Positions 30,732 to 41,400 are shown, numbered from the stretch's first letter. The stretch: 64,000 nucleotides of DNA from Norana najaformis (GCA_964023275.1 OZ029917.1:29278005-29342004); one strand, 5' to 3'. The notes: a model not told the origin generated them from the letters alone. A program made the numbers and translations.

Positions 30732-30885
30732 TCTTCCCAGAAGTTGGTCATTCGGGAGTGTGGCGGGATCTCCATTGAGATTTACAACCCGAATCCGGGC
30801 AGCGCTAGCTTCATTCCCTATTAACTCCCGGCCGGACTTCCTTTGGCTCTGTCATCCATGCAGAGGCCATACTTGACAGATCCCC

Positions 30886-31778
30886 CTATTGTGTTTTGGC
30901 GGGGATGTCGCACTGAGTCCTAGGAGGCAGCGTCATTTCCTCCGCGACCATCACCCGTCTACACCAGGCGGAACCATCCCCTTTTTCTAGCGGGGTACGC
31001 CGGCGGCCTACAAACAGGGCTCCAGTGCCAAACCCCAAACGACATCGATGCTGCCGCAAACAGTCCATACCCAGCATGGGCTCTATAATCTGATCGGGCA
31101 CCACGAAAGTAGTATCTAAAAGGAAACCCGGCCTGATCCTAATAGGGACACACAGCTCCCTACCACATGGATCGCAGTCCCGTTGGCAGCTAGCAGTACC
31201 CGGGTGCTGGGACGCAGCGTCAGACCCTCCACAACAGAAGACAGTACGAGGCTCACCTCTGACCCGGTGTCAACAAGGCACATTTCAGTCAGTCCGTTGA
31301 TGACGCCTCGGATGTAGATTGCTTTGACGTTGGTACCGGTCGATGCCCTCTGGCGAGTGTTATGTTTGACCGCCGCCACCTCCGGTGTCGTCTGCGCTTC
31401 CGGACCATCGGGTGTCACTTCATCTGTACGAGCACGGGGCCGTCGGAGCTGACGGCACCGACGGGCGATATGACCTATCAGGCTGCAGTTGTAACAGACC
31501 ACATCCCGTCCTTGGTTTCCAGTCTGCTCCCTTGCCATCTCGTCGCGTCGGTTGGCTTCCGTGTCAATCGCAAGATGGTTGCGGAAAGCCTCTAGCTGCC
31601 GTTCTATCTTTCTCTCCATGTCCCGTTGCCAACGCTGCTGTTCCCCACGCTGTGCTTTGAGGAACTGGTCCAATTGATTCTGGAGTGGCACGTTTAGGTC
31701 AGACTCCTGGGTTCCTCGAACACGGTTCGGTGGCCTCCGTCGTTCCTCGGAATCCGCCATCCTTTGGTACGCTTCCAT
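30886..31778 (-). pseudogene. gypsy gag C-terminus, CCHC knuckle and aspartic protease
   Basis: The frame from 31778 to 31116 has a charged helical segment (QLDQFLKAQRGEQQRWQRD), a nucleocapsid knuckle CYNCSLIGHIARRC (C-x2-C-x4-H-x4-C), a spacer, and the protease active site CLVDTGSEVSLV. It ends at a stop. The second protease half is in the next frame (30886-31104) with LGMDCLRQHRCRLGF. Gag coats the RNA, and the protease cuts the polyprotein. An in-frame stop near 31797 separates this part from the gag frame 31800-32147. Confidence 0.85.
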
Positions 31779-31796
31779 CCGTAGCGCAACTCGGTA

Positions 31797-32555
31797 CGCC
31801 TAATCCAGCGTCTTGGGTTCGCGCTGCCGGACCTTCAGTGAGAACTCTCGATCCCGAATGGCCTCAAGGAAAGCGTCGCGGGCAATGATTTCGGTCGTCT
31901 CGTTGGAGGGCACCGAATAAGCAAGTAGCACTAACCGACGGATATCGTGCAGGAGGTCGCTCAGGTTCTCATCGGCCCGTTGACGACGGTAGTAGAGTTG
32001 CGCCCGGAAGGTCTCTGCTTGTCCTTTGGCCCCATATCGTTGTCGCAACCTCTGCGACAACTCCTCATACGTCACGTCCTGCCGAGCTCCAAAATCCCAG
32101 AGTAACTGCGTGGCGGCCTTATCGAGGGCACATCGCAGAAAGTCCACTTTGTCGGAATCGGTCCACTTGTTGTATTTGGCACATACCTCGAATTGTGTCA
32201 GAAATGACTCCAGGGACCCCGCCCGTCGAACTTCCCAGGCTTCATCGGAGTCTTACGGTAGACGACGTTTCCCAACGACGGTAGGTTCGAAACCGTTTCA
32301 TTTCCGCCCTGCATCGGTCTTCGTTCGCCGCCGTTCGCCACCGCCGGTTGTGAGCTGTCGAAGTCGATGTTCTCCAGAAACTGGCTACGGTCGAGTCTGG
32401 AGGCCTCCAATGTCGCTCTTCGTACAACGGGCGTCGAGCTACTTAGCTGGTCGGGCAATGTCCAAGAGGGTGTAAACGATGGTGTCGTCCTCGTATCCCA
32501 GCGAGAGTTGATCGGTCTCAGCTTGCAGTTGACAGGTACCCCACTTCTGGTACCA
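31797..32555 (-). pseudogene. gypsy gag, N-terminal and capsid part
   Basis: The first frame extends from the LTR edge to 32198 and contains a Ser/Pro-rich leader ending VVYRKTPMKPGKFDGRGPW, the usual start of the capsid fold in this group. A frameshift near 32200 leads to 32147-31800 with VDFLRCALDKAATQLLWDF, TYEELSQRLRQRYG, and a major-homology-like AQLYYRRQRADENLSDLL. The stop TAG at about 31797 lies inside the continuing gag frame. Gag forms the virus-like particle in the cytoplasm. Confidence 0.8.
32535..32555 (-). other. gypsy primer-binding-site candidate
   Basis: Directly after the 5' LTR on the minus strand stands TGGTACCAGAAGTGGGG. TGG is complementary to the CCA end of a tRNA and the position is correct. 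I did not assign the tRNA. The sequence is an imperfect palindrome with the following GGTACC. Confidence 0.55.
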
Positions 32556-33880
32556 TATACCCCGGGGGTGCCGAATCCCCTGTCAAGGTGCTGGTTTTCT
32601 GCCACTCTATCCGAAGGCTCCATACTCGCGCCTATCTACTGCCAGCCCGCGAGATAAGCCCCTGAGGTCCTCAAGAGACTGAACACCAAGTCGATCGATC
32701 AGCTATCGCTCTTTTATTTCTCACAAAACGCTTGACCAAAACATGTACCATCTAATCGAAACAGTCCTTACGCTAAGACTTCCGTGCCCTCCACACACAC
32801 ACACTCCTTTCTGCTGCTCTCTTATATAGGCGGCGAGTTCGCGTTGCGTTCCCATGCGAGGGAAGGGCGAACACGTTACATTCCATGCGTTCCCGTGCGG
32901 GGAAGGCGAACACGCGTTCCTATGCGGGCGAATACGCTCTGTTCCCATGCGGGGAAGGGCGAACACGTTGCGTTCCCGTGCGGGGGGAGAGCGAACACGT
33001 TGCGTTCCCATACGGGCGAATACGCTGGATTCCCGTGCGGGGGAAGGGCGAACACGTTACGTTCCCGTGCGGGGAGGGCGAACACGTTGCGTCCCCATAC
33101 AGACGAACACGTTGCGTTCCCATGCGGGAGGAGGACGAACACGTTGCGTTCCCGTGCGGGGAAGGGCGAACACGTTGCGTTCCCGTGCGGGCGAATACGC
33201 TGTGTTCCCGTGCAGGGAAGGGCGAACACGTTGCGTTCCCGTGTGGGGTAAGAGCGAACACGTTGCGTTCCCATGCGGGCGAATGCGCTGCGTTTCCGTG
33301 CGGGGAAGGGCGAACACGTTACGTTCCCATGCGGGGGAGGTCGAACACGTTGCGTTCCTGTGCAGGGGAAGGGCGAACACGTTGCTTTCCCATACGGGCG
33401 AACACGCTGCGTTCCCATGCGGGAAGAGAGCGAACACGTTGCGTTCCCATGCGGGAGGAGGGCGAACACGTTACGTTCCATGCGTTCCCGTGCGGGGAAG
33501 GGCGAACACGTTGCGTTCCCATACAGGCAAACACGCTGCGTTCCCATGCGGGAGGAGGGCGAAACCCTGCGTTCCCATGCGGGAGGAGGGCGAACACGTT
33601 GCGTTCCCTTGCGGGGAAGGCCGAACACGTTGCGTTCCATGCATTCCCATGCGGGGGAAGGGCGAACACGTTGCGTTCCCATACAGGCGAACATGCTGCG
33701 TTCCCATGCGGGAGGAGGGCGAAACGCTGCGTTCCCATGCGGGAGGAGGGCGAAACGCTGCGTTCCCATGCGGGAGGAGGGTGAACACGTTGCGTTCCCT
33801 GCGTTCTCGTGCGAGGGAAGGGCGAACACGTTGCGTTCCCATGCGTTCCCTGCGTTCCTGTGTGGGGGAAGTCCGCTATA
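32556..33880 (-). repeat. 5' LTR of the gypsy element (1325 bp)
   Basis: It shares R/U5 with the left LTR but is about 300 bp longer, almost entirely because its U3 minisatellite (32833-33870) has roughly ten more units. The TATA motif is at 32821-32828. The R/U5 boundary reads GGCACCCCCGGGGTATA, whereas the left LTR ends GGCACCTCTGGTTTGTCACA, so one of the two termini has been altered. Confidence 0.88.
32833..33870 (-). repeat. U3 minisatellite, 24- and 32-bp units (right LTR)
   Basis: This is the same unit family as in the left LTR, with roughly 35 units in a different order of long and short forms. Near-identical neighbouring units, such as the repeated GGAGGAGGGCGAAACGCTGCG blocks around 33705-33770, suggest local expansion after insertion. 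Confidence 0.92.
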
Positions 33881-33884
33881 ATAC

Positions 33885-34970
33885 ATTAGACACTGGCCCT
33901 ATTGTTATTAATCAATAGCAATAATAACAACTGTATTCATTGGAAGATCTGCCACTGGTTGAAGACTACTGAGAGGTGAGTTAAGGGACTTCAGTGTTTA
34001 ACAGTGTTTAATTAGTTTAATTAGTTATACAAAAATGCAAATAAGGTAAATGACATTTGATAAGAGTAAATTACAGGGCATACCAATGAGACAGTTGTAC
34101 AGGCGTAAATTTAATATGGAAGACTAAGTAGAACCAGTACAGAGCAGCACATGGGCCTAACAGAATAAGACGAACAAGATCAGGCTGGGTGAGAGAGAAA
34201 GCATTTGGCTAAACAGTTGAGTGAAACCTGCAACTGGTTGTTAATGTAAGTAATTGTAGTTAGTAACTTTTAACATGCCAGTGTCTAATGCAAGGCTACA
34301 GAGTCACTGGCTGGAGGGCCAGCATTAGAGAGGCCAGCCCAAAGAGGGTTATATAAAGAGTATGAAAAGGGTCTTGGGTTTTGTTTCTGGTAGTAGCCTT
34401 TCTGGTGTGCTGGTGGTGAGATAAGTAGACAACTGGTGGGGAGAAGGCTTGCTGGTGCTAGTCAACACAGTTGTCTGAGATGAGAGATGTGAGAGAATAC
34501 CCAAGCAGAGCAGCAACAAGTGTGAGGTGACCTAAGCAGTAGTAGATATAAAATAGCATTTTGAAAACACTTAGTGTTTTCCACCAAACAAAGACTTGAT
34601 TGCAGAAGCCTCCACCGCCCAACCCACCTCCGCCCCATGCTCTAGTTGCTATCTGAGCTGATTAGATCTGTGACCTTACCTTGCCATCCACATTAGTATG
34701 TTGTGCCACCAGCTCTCTGTTTACCCTATTTAGAGCAGTTACAACAATTTCTTTAATTTATGTTAACCAGCTTGTGACCCTTAATTCCAGAATTGAGAGC
34801 ACTACTAGAGGTGGATGTTTCTTGGGGTGAATTCCCTTAAATTTTAGAAGGGCATCCTCAAGTGCAAGCTGGTTGAAATCCCTCACAAAGCTGATGAAAA
34901 AGGTCATGACGAAATTTCAGATGACTGCAATTTTGTATATGACATCTGCCCTCTTGTGTACTACCCTGAC
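33885..34970. other. unannotated intron sequence
   Basis: No gene is recognised. The (ATAC) microsatellite does not clearly continue beyond the gypsy insertion. Possible LTR-like or SINE-like pieces near 34190-34560 could not be supported. Confidence 0.45.
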
Positions 34971-34974
34971 TCTT

Positions 34975-36210
34975 CACCTAGAGAATGTAAACATGGATTA
35001 CGCTTACATTCATCATCCACCACAATAAACATCTCCACCAATTCTTTTTGTCTCTTCTAGGTGCATAATATGAGCACAGTTGGTTTAATTTATCAACTCC
35101 ACCCATAAACCGGTTATACTCCAGGTTTACAAGTGGCATTCCTTGTCCAGAAATGCCAAAACCATGACAGGTGGAAAGAAAAGAAATTGCTCTTTTGTCT
35201 TGAAGTACTGTTAGAGTAACAGGCCCTTTCTGATATTCAGCCACATCACCTCTGTACTTAGTTTAGTCTGGCGAGCCTCGTGGAAGGCCTCTCTGATCCA
35301 ACATTATAGTAGAAGTTGAATCAGTCTTGTCATTGAAAAGGCTTGTTGCTAAATCCAAGGAACTGAAGTACTGGTCATAGTACAAATGATGGCTATAGCC
35401 AAAAACCCCAAACTCCACTTGGAGAGCAAAGGATTCTGACAACATCATAACCCACACCATGCTGTCTTCTTGTTGCATCATGGTTTGGGTTAGCTTTTCC
35501 AGTGTAAACATTGAAATGCAAACAGTAACCGGATTGTGCTTCAGCCAAAGTTCAGACTTTTAAGCCCCATTTTATTGGCTTACATGGCATGTACTGCCAG
35601 AAAGAAACCCTTCCTTTAAAAGCAACCATGGCTTCATCAACACTCGGTTCCCTATTTGGAATTAATGTATTAGAAAAGTGAGCATTCAAGAGATCAACTA
35701 TGCTGCCGACTTTGTACAAGGGATCAAATCCTGATGTGACATGAGGAACAGCTGTTGAGGCATCACAGAGATGCAAGTACTTAGTCTGAATATGGAATCA
35801 ATCTCTTGAAAATGCCTTGGCAATTGTGTTGTTTATGCAGCAGCCACAAATTCCACTCCAAAACAACTGTATTGTGGGTGCAGGATACATGCCCATCAAG
35901 AAGTTCACGGCAAAATAAGCCATCATTTCCTCAAGGTAAGTTGGAGACCATTTCCTCTTATGGGGTTTCCCAGCCAGCTAGCTGTGCTGCAGACCTGGTC
36001 TGCTCTGCATAGAGGCCAGTCTGCTGGACAACCTCAATAAAACAGGAGACAGGCAACAGTAAATTAAAAAATCTAAGGCCTGGGCACCAACTTGAAGTTG
36101 ATGCACCAGCCCAGAAATCCTTTCATAGGGTCTCACTTGGGGTGGTCTAACAGAGCGGGACCATTCTTCCTGAATCCCATCACATTTCAGGCCATCATTC
36201 ATGTATTGTA
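34975..36210 (-). pseudogene. second piggyBac-type transposase relic
   Basis: On the minus strand the order is KVGSIVDLLNAHFSNTLIPN, then PSVDEAMVAFKGR with the first catalytic Asp, QYMPCKPIKWGLKV, HHLYYDQYFSSLDLATSLF with the second Asp, and GQGMPLVNLEYNRFMGGVDK with the third. The segment QLCSYYAPRRDKKNWWRCLL continues the core. Thus most of the DDE domain is represented between 35776 and 34978. Several stops and frame changes break it. The N-terminal half (35800-36210) is barely recognisable and the Cys-rich C-terminus is missing. It differs in sequence from the copy at 4.5-5.4 kb and belongs to another subfamily. Confidence 0.8.
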
Positions 36211-36764
36211 TAATCTATTATTCTCACCCTTTCATCGCCTTATTAGGCAGCAATTGGACAACAGCTAATCGAATGAGGCACTGGCCTTGCTTAACTGCAT
36301 TCACTTAAAGCCATTTACTCTCACACGTGATATCTTGTTTGCATGCCTAGGGCCGCCTCTCGTATAGCTATACATAACATTTATTTATATCCAAGTCAGA
36401 GCTTGAAATCTTTTTAATATTGCCAGTATTATTCTCTAATAAATATTCATGAAAATGTGACAATAAAGCTTACTGGAAATGACCCTCATGACGTAAATTG
36501 GTGCCTTAGTTTATGTAAACAATCGTCTGTCGAGTCCAACATTTAGCTGTTTTAAAAGTTGATTTTCTCACTTAAAATCTGCTTCCTGATGAAAAGCAGC
36601 CTTTATTTCCATGGATTAACATCTCCTCTTCCCGCCCGCCAATAGAAATCAACAATGGAAGTGTTTTATTCAGGAAACAATGGCTTTAAAAAATCCGGTG
36701 TTTTCCGGACATTTTCGTTATCGGCTCCAGCGCTTAATCGGTGAAATCCGGTAACGGACTTGAG
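36211..36764. other. unannotated, probably piggyBac 5' flank
   Basis: AT-rich sequence follows with no coding signal. A repeat phrase, GGTGAAATCCGGTAACGGACT, at 36737-36757 recurs at 37345 and 44540-44620. Confidence 0.4.
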
Positions 36765-37029
36765 AGAGAGAGAGAAATTTTTTATTGACAACCAAAAATA
36801 ATTAACAAATACAATTATAGTCTGTCACATACAGTGGTGCCAATGGGCTGACCTAAAAGGAACAAACGGTTCCGCTACGAAGGTCACCTATTTACATCAT
36901 GGATTACAAATAGGTGACAGTATAATACTAAGTAAAACAATTAATAATCTAAAATATAATGTAATTTTTATAATCAATGTCATTGCATAAACCTAAACAA
37001 AAAAACACTTAACTAAGCACCAAAAATAC

Positions 37030-37335
37030 TTAACTAAGTGCATTGAGTATATGAGATTTTAGACTTGTTTTAAACTGGTATAATGTTGGCAAGCTAGTAA
37101 GAACAGTTGGCAGAGAATTCCAGAATGACGGTCCACAAATTATAATACTAAACTGTCTATTAGTAGTGTGAACAGAATGTTTATGATACATATGAGATGA
37201 TCGTGTATAGTGACCATGCACATCTGAATTCATACAAAAATATTGGTAGAAGTCCACAGGTAATAGATTATTTTTTAGTTTAAACATAAATAAACCTATT
37301 TGCAATTTATTAATGCAATCAAAAGGCACTTCAGT
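37030..37335 (-). pseudogene. LINE C-terminal domain fragment
   Basis: The sequence LFMFKLKNNLLPVDFYQYF, then SSHMYHKHSVHTTNRQFSII and GPSFWNSLPTVLTSLPTLYQ, FKTSLKSHIL corresponds to the region after RT in CR1-group elements. It is in frame with the endonuclease through the junction, so the deletion preserved an open frame. Confidence 0.75.
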
Positions 37336-37399
37336 GCTTACCCGGTGAAATCCGGTAACAGACTTTAGAGGTTTAAATGGGAAGTCAAATTTTAAGAAA

Positions 37400-38150
37400 A
37401 TTGCAACATGATCTGATAGATATGACTCAACAGGAGTGACAGAATGCAGGGAATTCGAATCAGAACAAGTTATCAAGACATCCAAAGTGTGGCCTTTATT
37501 ATGTGTAGAAAAGGTTATAAGTTGTTTCATGTCAAACCCTTCCAACATATCAAGAAATGATGAAGAACCATGACCAGCTATATCAAGATGAATATTACAG
37601 TCACCCATAATAACTATTTCAGAGGGGAGGAAATCAAATATTCAAGTAATGTCTGGAATTCATTAAGAAAATCAGTCAAAGAGAGGGATGGTGGACGATA
37701 AATATTTACAAGCAATACCTGTTTATTGCCCGAAATGACAGTAGCAACCAGGACTTCAAATGACTTGGGTGCAAGAATAGGCAGAGTGAATTTTTTCAGT
37801 GGCAGATATGACCTAAAAAGAAAGGCAAGCCCACCACCATTACCACTGCACCGAGGTTCATTCAACATAAAGAAAGTTGTGGGAGTAAGGTCAGAAATGA
37901 ATCCAGGTGTGTCACTAAGATGAAGCCAGGTCTCAGTAAGGGCAAGTATGTGCAAGGAATCCTCACAAAGAAAATTATGTAGGTCAGCAGCTTTATTACG
38001 AAGGGAACAAATATTTCATTGACTGATATCCAAACTCTGAACTCTAACTGGTCCAGGATTTATTTCAACATCACCAGCCAAAAGAAGCAACAAAAACAAA
38101 TACACAGACAATCCATGACGTGTAGCAGATGTTCTATGTGAAATGACAAT
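37400..38150 (-). pseudogene. LINE endonuclease with N-terminal 2A leader
   Basis: After the 2A site and one in-frame stop (near 38010) the frame reads RNKAADLHNF, then HILALTETWLHLSDTPGFIS, NIYRPPSLSLTDFLNEF, MGDCNIHLDI and YLSDHVAIFLKFDF. These are the conserved blocks of exonuclease-endonuclease-phosphatase domains of CR1-group LINEs: the ETWL catalytic Glu, the GDxN block and SDH. The enzyme nicks target DNA to prime reverse transcription. A one-base frame change lies near 37610. Confidence 0.8.
38049..38120 (-). other. 2A ribosome-skipping motif with hydrophobic leader
   Basis: On the minus strand the frame reads LSVYLFLLLLLAG followed by DVEINPGP (38072-38049). This satisfies the 2A consensus D-(V/I)-E-x-N-P-G-P. 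It is preceded by a leucine run, as in 2A-bearing CR1 elements described from sea urchin, amphioxus and molluscs, where the leader can also act as a signal sequence. Skipping would occur between Gly and the final Pro, releasing the leader from the downstream endonuclease protein. Confidence 0.8.
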
Positions 38151-38613
38151 CAACCCGGGGTGAAACTTAATGTTACTGGTATTAGATAGCAGCAGGATAT
38201 GTCAGTGAACTGAAAAAGCAGTACCAGGAATCAGATAAAATGAATGGGCTTTAGCCAAGTTCCAAAACAGACCAGACCGTAGTGATGCATGAGTAAATTT
38301 AGCAGCAGACTCATCTCCATCAGATTTGGCAAGGAGGAGTAATATGAACAAAATAAGGAACTTACTTTATCTCCTTTAAAAAAGTTTAAAATTTATGTAT
38401 CTGGTGCAATTTAATGTTTTTATCTTAATTTTGGCATTCTAAATTTTTCTGATCATGTAAAATTGACTTTAGAATCTAGAATCTTTTGTCTTGCCTTTTT
38501 AATGCACTCCTCAGAAGCTATAAACTTACCAACAGCTCAGATGTGTCAGTTGAATGTGTACTGGGAATGATATATACAAAAAGATATTTAACAAGCATAA
38601 ATAGAAATGTGTT

Positions 38614-38680
38614 AAAATTGTAATTGTAATTTTAGATTTATAAAGTGCCTCTTAAAAGATAAACTCAACAGAGGTGCACG
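38614..38680 (-). mobile_element. L2-like LINE 3' UTR fragment
   Basis: The segment ATTTATAAAGTGCCTCTTAA with ACTCAACAGAGGTGC matches the 3' end of the minus-strand L2 element at 46380-46440. No coding part is attached. Confidence 0.6.
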
Positions 38681-39001
38681 AAAAACATTATCAATACTAC
38701 TCATATGGATTTCTTTCATATACTGCATCTGTATAGATTAAACTTTTCTGGTTGTTTACTGTATGGAAGCTATAAACACAGTGTTGTTAATGACTGTTGT
38801 AAAAGACTATGCCACAATGATGAATTTTTATTACTTTATTGTGATAATGGTATTCATATATCTATTTTGTATCATCGAACCAATCATTTTTTGTTTGCCA
38901 ATTTTGAATCTGTCTGTACTTAATGTTTTGTTTCTGTACTTTCTACCTTAGTGGTGAATAAATATATGTATGTTAAGTTTTCCTTTTCCTAAAATTATGG
39001 G

Positions 39002-39540
39002 AAAATGGGAACATTGAAGAAACTATGGAAAAGTCATGGTTTATCAGTTACAACTAAAATTAGACTTTTGAGGGCACTGATATGGCCAGTTGCAACTTAT
39101 GGTTGCAAAGGGTGGATTGTCAAGAGAACAAATGAAATGAGGATAAATGCATTTGAAATTAAGGGACTGAGGCAGATACCAAGAGTTTCTTGGATGGCAT
39201 TGAAAACCAACAAAAGGGTTCTGGAACAAACCGGCATGAAATGTCAACTGTTAAATAATATCAAGTAAAGGAAGTTGACATACTTTGGTCACATTAAGAA
39301 GACAAATGGAGACTGTTTGGAGAAAGAAATAATGCCAAGTTCAATATCTGGAGCACAAGCACTTATAGACTACAAACAGCTTGGATTGAAAACGTAAGGT
39401 CTTGGACAGGATTAACTAATAATCAGCTACTGAGGGCAACTGAAGATAGAAACATATGGAGACATATGGATCAAAGATGGCTAAAGACGAGACAAGAAAA
39501 GACAAAAAAATTCTTATGCAACATCAGAAGCACTGTCAGA
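39002..39540 (+). mobile_element. RTE-like LINE C-terminal fragment
   Basis: Codons from 39005 encode LSVTTKIRLLRALIWPVATY, GCKGWIVKRTNEMRINAFEI and KGLRQIPRVSWMALKTNKRV, then LTYFGHIKKTNGD. This is the domain downstream of RT in RTE-type LINEs. The frame breaks at 39268 and again later. The element ends within a few bases of the splice donor of ankyrin exon b, on the opposite strand to the host gene. Confidence 0.75.
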
Positions 39541-39545
39541 CTAAC

Positions 39546-39723
39546 CTCCAAAACAATACCCCAAAGCTGTGCTGCCTTGTAGATCTACAGCCTGTGAATT
39601 GGCTCCTCTTTCCAAAAGCAGCTTCACAACATCCACATGCCCGTGAAATGATGCAGTCATCAAAGCAGTGGTCTGTAGGTTTGCAAAGTTTGCATTTATG
39701 TCAGCTCCATAATCCAGCAGCAC
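39546..39723 (-). CDS. ankyrin-repeat host gene, exon b (178 bp)
   Basis: The acceptor (ATTATTTTGTTAG) precedes GTGCTGCTGGATTATGG. The open frame reads VLLDYGADINANFANLQTTA, LMTASFHGHVDVVKLLLERG and ANSQAVDLQGSTALGYCFGG. This is one complete ankyrin repeat flanked by two partial ones. I chose the donor GAG|GTTAGT, which ends the exon at 39546 in phase 1, because it joins exon c in frame as ...GYCFGG|CRTIDVVSALLKSG, keeping the 33-residue ankyrin spacing. The alternative donor GG|GTATTG at 39560 would break the phase. The exon begins in phase 0, matching exon a. Confidence 0.9.
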
Positions 39724-39849
39724 CTAACAAAATAATTTTGTTTTAATATATTCACTCATTAATCAATCACTTAATCAAGTAATCAAACATTTCATATATT
39801 TAAATAATCCAATATTTAAGTACTTAAACATTTTTTTCAACAAGTGTTA

Positions 39850-41100
39850 GTGGTACTTCACAGCATGCAAATTAAAAACTGCTATTAGGTCAAAAATATA
39901 TCTAAAAGAAAAAAGAAATAAAAGGTTCTTGCCAAAAATGACATTATATAGTGAAAGAGTGCTAATCAGTGATTTACAATCTTATTTCTACTTCCTTAAT
40001 GGCAATTAAACAAGGTAGTTCTCAACTATTATGGGACCTTTACTTAGTGGTACTGCAATCAGAAAATGGCATTTCTTCTAACCTAATCTAACCTGGAAAC
40101 TTCTATAGCATCATTATCATAATACACAAGGCATTGACTGATAGTTGCTTCTAAGCAAACTCAGATCCCAAACTCACGATCTGTTGAACAGAGCCAGTAC
40201 TGATCCATAAGGCATCTAAGACTGAAAGATAGGCTACAGAGAATAACCAATACAAAAAAAGGGACTTCACGTTTGACCTTAACAGCATTACAAAAATAGC
40301 AAAGCAGATAGAAATAGGTAGTAAATTCCAGAACCTTGGGTCAGCAACTGAGAAACACCAACCCTCTAGAGTCTGAATTAATTTTAAAGCCCTATCTATT
40401 AAGTTTTCTCTAATTTTATGTCATGACATCAAAAGTTAATTATTTTCATTTTTGAAAGAAATCTTCAAAGTTTTGTAAAAGTCATAACTTGGTCATTACT
40501 GAAGATAAAAAGACTTCTTAACTTCAGAACAAGGCATCATCAAAATGTGCATTTTCATTAAAATTCTCATAAATGTGTCCTCTTGTTTATGACCCTACTA
40601 GTTTTGTAAAGTAACAAATTGGAATGCCTGCTGTCACTATGGAACCAACAGCATCAAAACTTTATATCTGGACATTAGTGTTATGGGATGAACTTCCTAC
40701 AAACTGAAAAATAATGAAAACTGCCTAAGAATTAAGTCTTTAATAAACTGACATATTCAACTGATAACTGAAGACCTGTCTATTTAAAATATCATTTGAC
40801 TGTTGTTACTTTTGTAACTCATGTACAAACCCTTTATTCATTCTTGGCCATGCTACATTGCTATAAAAATTGTCTTATTATTACTAAACTAACTGATAAT
40901 TTCTACAGGGGTTTCCAAACATGGAGTAAATGATAAGAAGAACAAATACCCAAGATGGTAATAAGTTTCATCCCAAAACTAAGACCACTGTCAATGCTGG
41001 GTTGACTGCTGTGGCAGAGGTTCTATTAGTGATAATGGTCTCATGGTTAATATGGTGCGTGACTACTGGTCCATTAATAATGTAGATGCTTCTGTCTAGC
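39850..41100. other. intron sequence, mostly unrecognised
   Basis: Around 40080-40130 an AACCTAATCTAACCTGG...ACTTCTATAGC segment looks like a minus-strand L2-type 3' end, as at 7.94 kb. Nothing else is recognised. Confidence 0.35.
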
Positions 41101-41119
41101 ATGAACATTTTTCTTTCAT

Positions 41120-41400
41120 TACCATATACACTCACATACAAGTCGACACTGCGTATAAGTCTACCCCTAAATTTACAACCATGGAAAGAGGAAAGTCTAT
41201 GACCTGCATATAAGCCAATTTGTGTTTTTACAAATGCATGTGTGCATTAACTCAGTAAAAGTCTGAATTACCGTATATACCCGACTATAAGTCGATTCAA
41301 GTATAAGTCGAAATGTACTTTTTTGAGAAAAAAGCATCCAAAATCGACGGCTCGAATATAAGTCGAACCCATATATACAGCCTTATAATATAGGCCCGTC
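41120..41400 (+). mobile_element. MITE-like DNA transposon fragment (TATAAGTCGA motif)
   Basis: ACCGTATATACCCGACTATAAGTCGA at 41272-41297 and several further TATAAGTCGA copies (41310, 41358) are typical of a widespread group of short non-autonomous DNA transposons whose termini carry this phrase. A diverged, similarly oriented version is at 41135-41160 (ACAAGTCGACACTGCGTATAAGTC). The opposite end was not found, so this is a fragment. Confidence 0.5.

Larger units (their letters stand above)
26270..33880 (-). mobile_element. Ty3/gypsy retrotransposon, full outline, with minisatellite LTRs
   Basis: Two LTR copies bound the element (26270-27287 and 32556-33880; transcription runs right to left). 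ATAC occurs on both outer sides (26266-26269 and 33881-33884) as a 4-bp target duplication. Inside, read on the minus strand, come a primer-binding-like TGGTACCAGAAGTGG directly after the 5' LTR, gag with a CCHC knuckle, protease (DTGS), reverse transcriptase (YIDD), RNase H, a core-deleted integrase, an additional C2H2 ORF, a polypurine tract and the 3' LTR. Gag and pol contain several stops and frameshifts. Despite its complete outline, the element is defective. Confidence 0.9.
36765..38380 (-). mobile_element. CR1-like LINE with 2A motif, internally deleted
   Basis: The element runs from a leader near 38380 to a 3' end with a (TCTC)n-like tail at 36765-36776. Its protein begins with a hydrophobic leader and a 2A motif, then an apurinic-type endonuclease (37955-37614 and 37608-37400), and then jumps to the C-terminal domain (37330-37030) ending PSFWNSLPTVLTSL. 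The whole reverse transcriptase is absent. The junction holds the GGTGAAATCCGGTAACAGAC repeat. It is a defective, deletion-derived copy with few other lesions. Confidence 0.8.

Noticed and set aside
32833-33870. CRISPR-like appearance: short repeats separated by variable parts
   Set aside because: The units differ by indels of one core, there are no unique spacers, and the array sits in an LTR of a eukaryotic element.
32854-33918. Open frames of 354 and 336 codons on opposite strands
   Set aside because: Same minisatellite artefact in the right LTR.
39560-39723. Donor GG|GTATTG as the end of ankyrin exon b
   Set aside because: It leaves phase 2, which does not fit exon c, whereas GAG|GTTAGT gives the right phase and repeat spacing.
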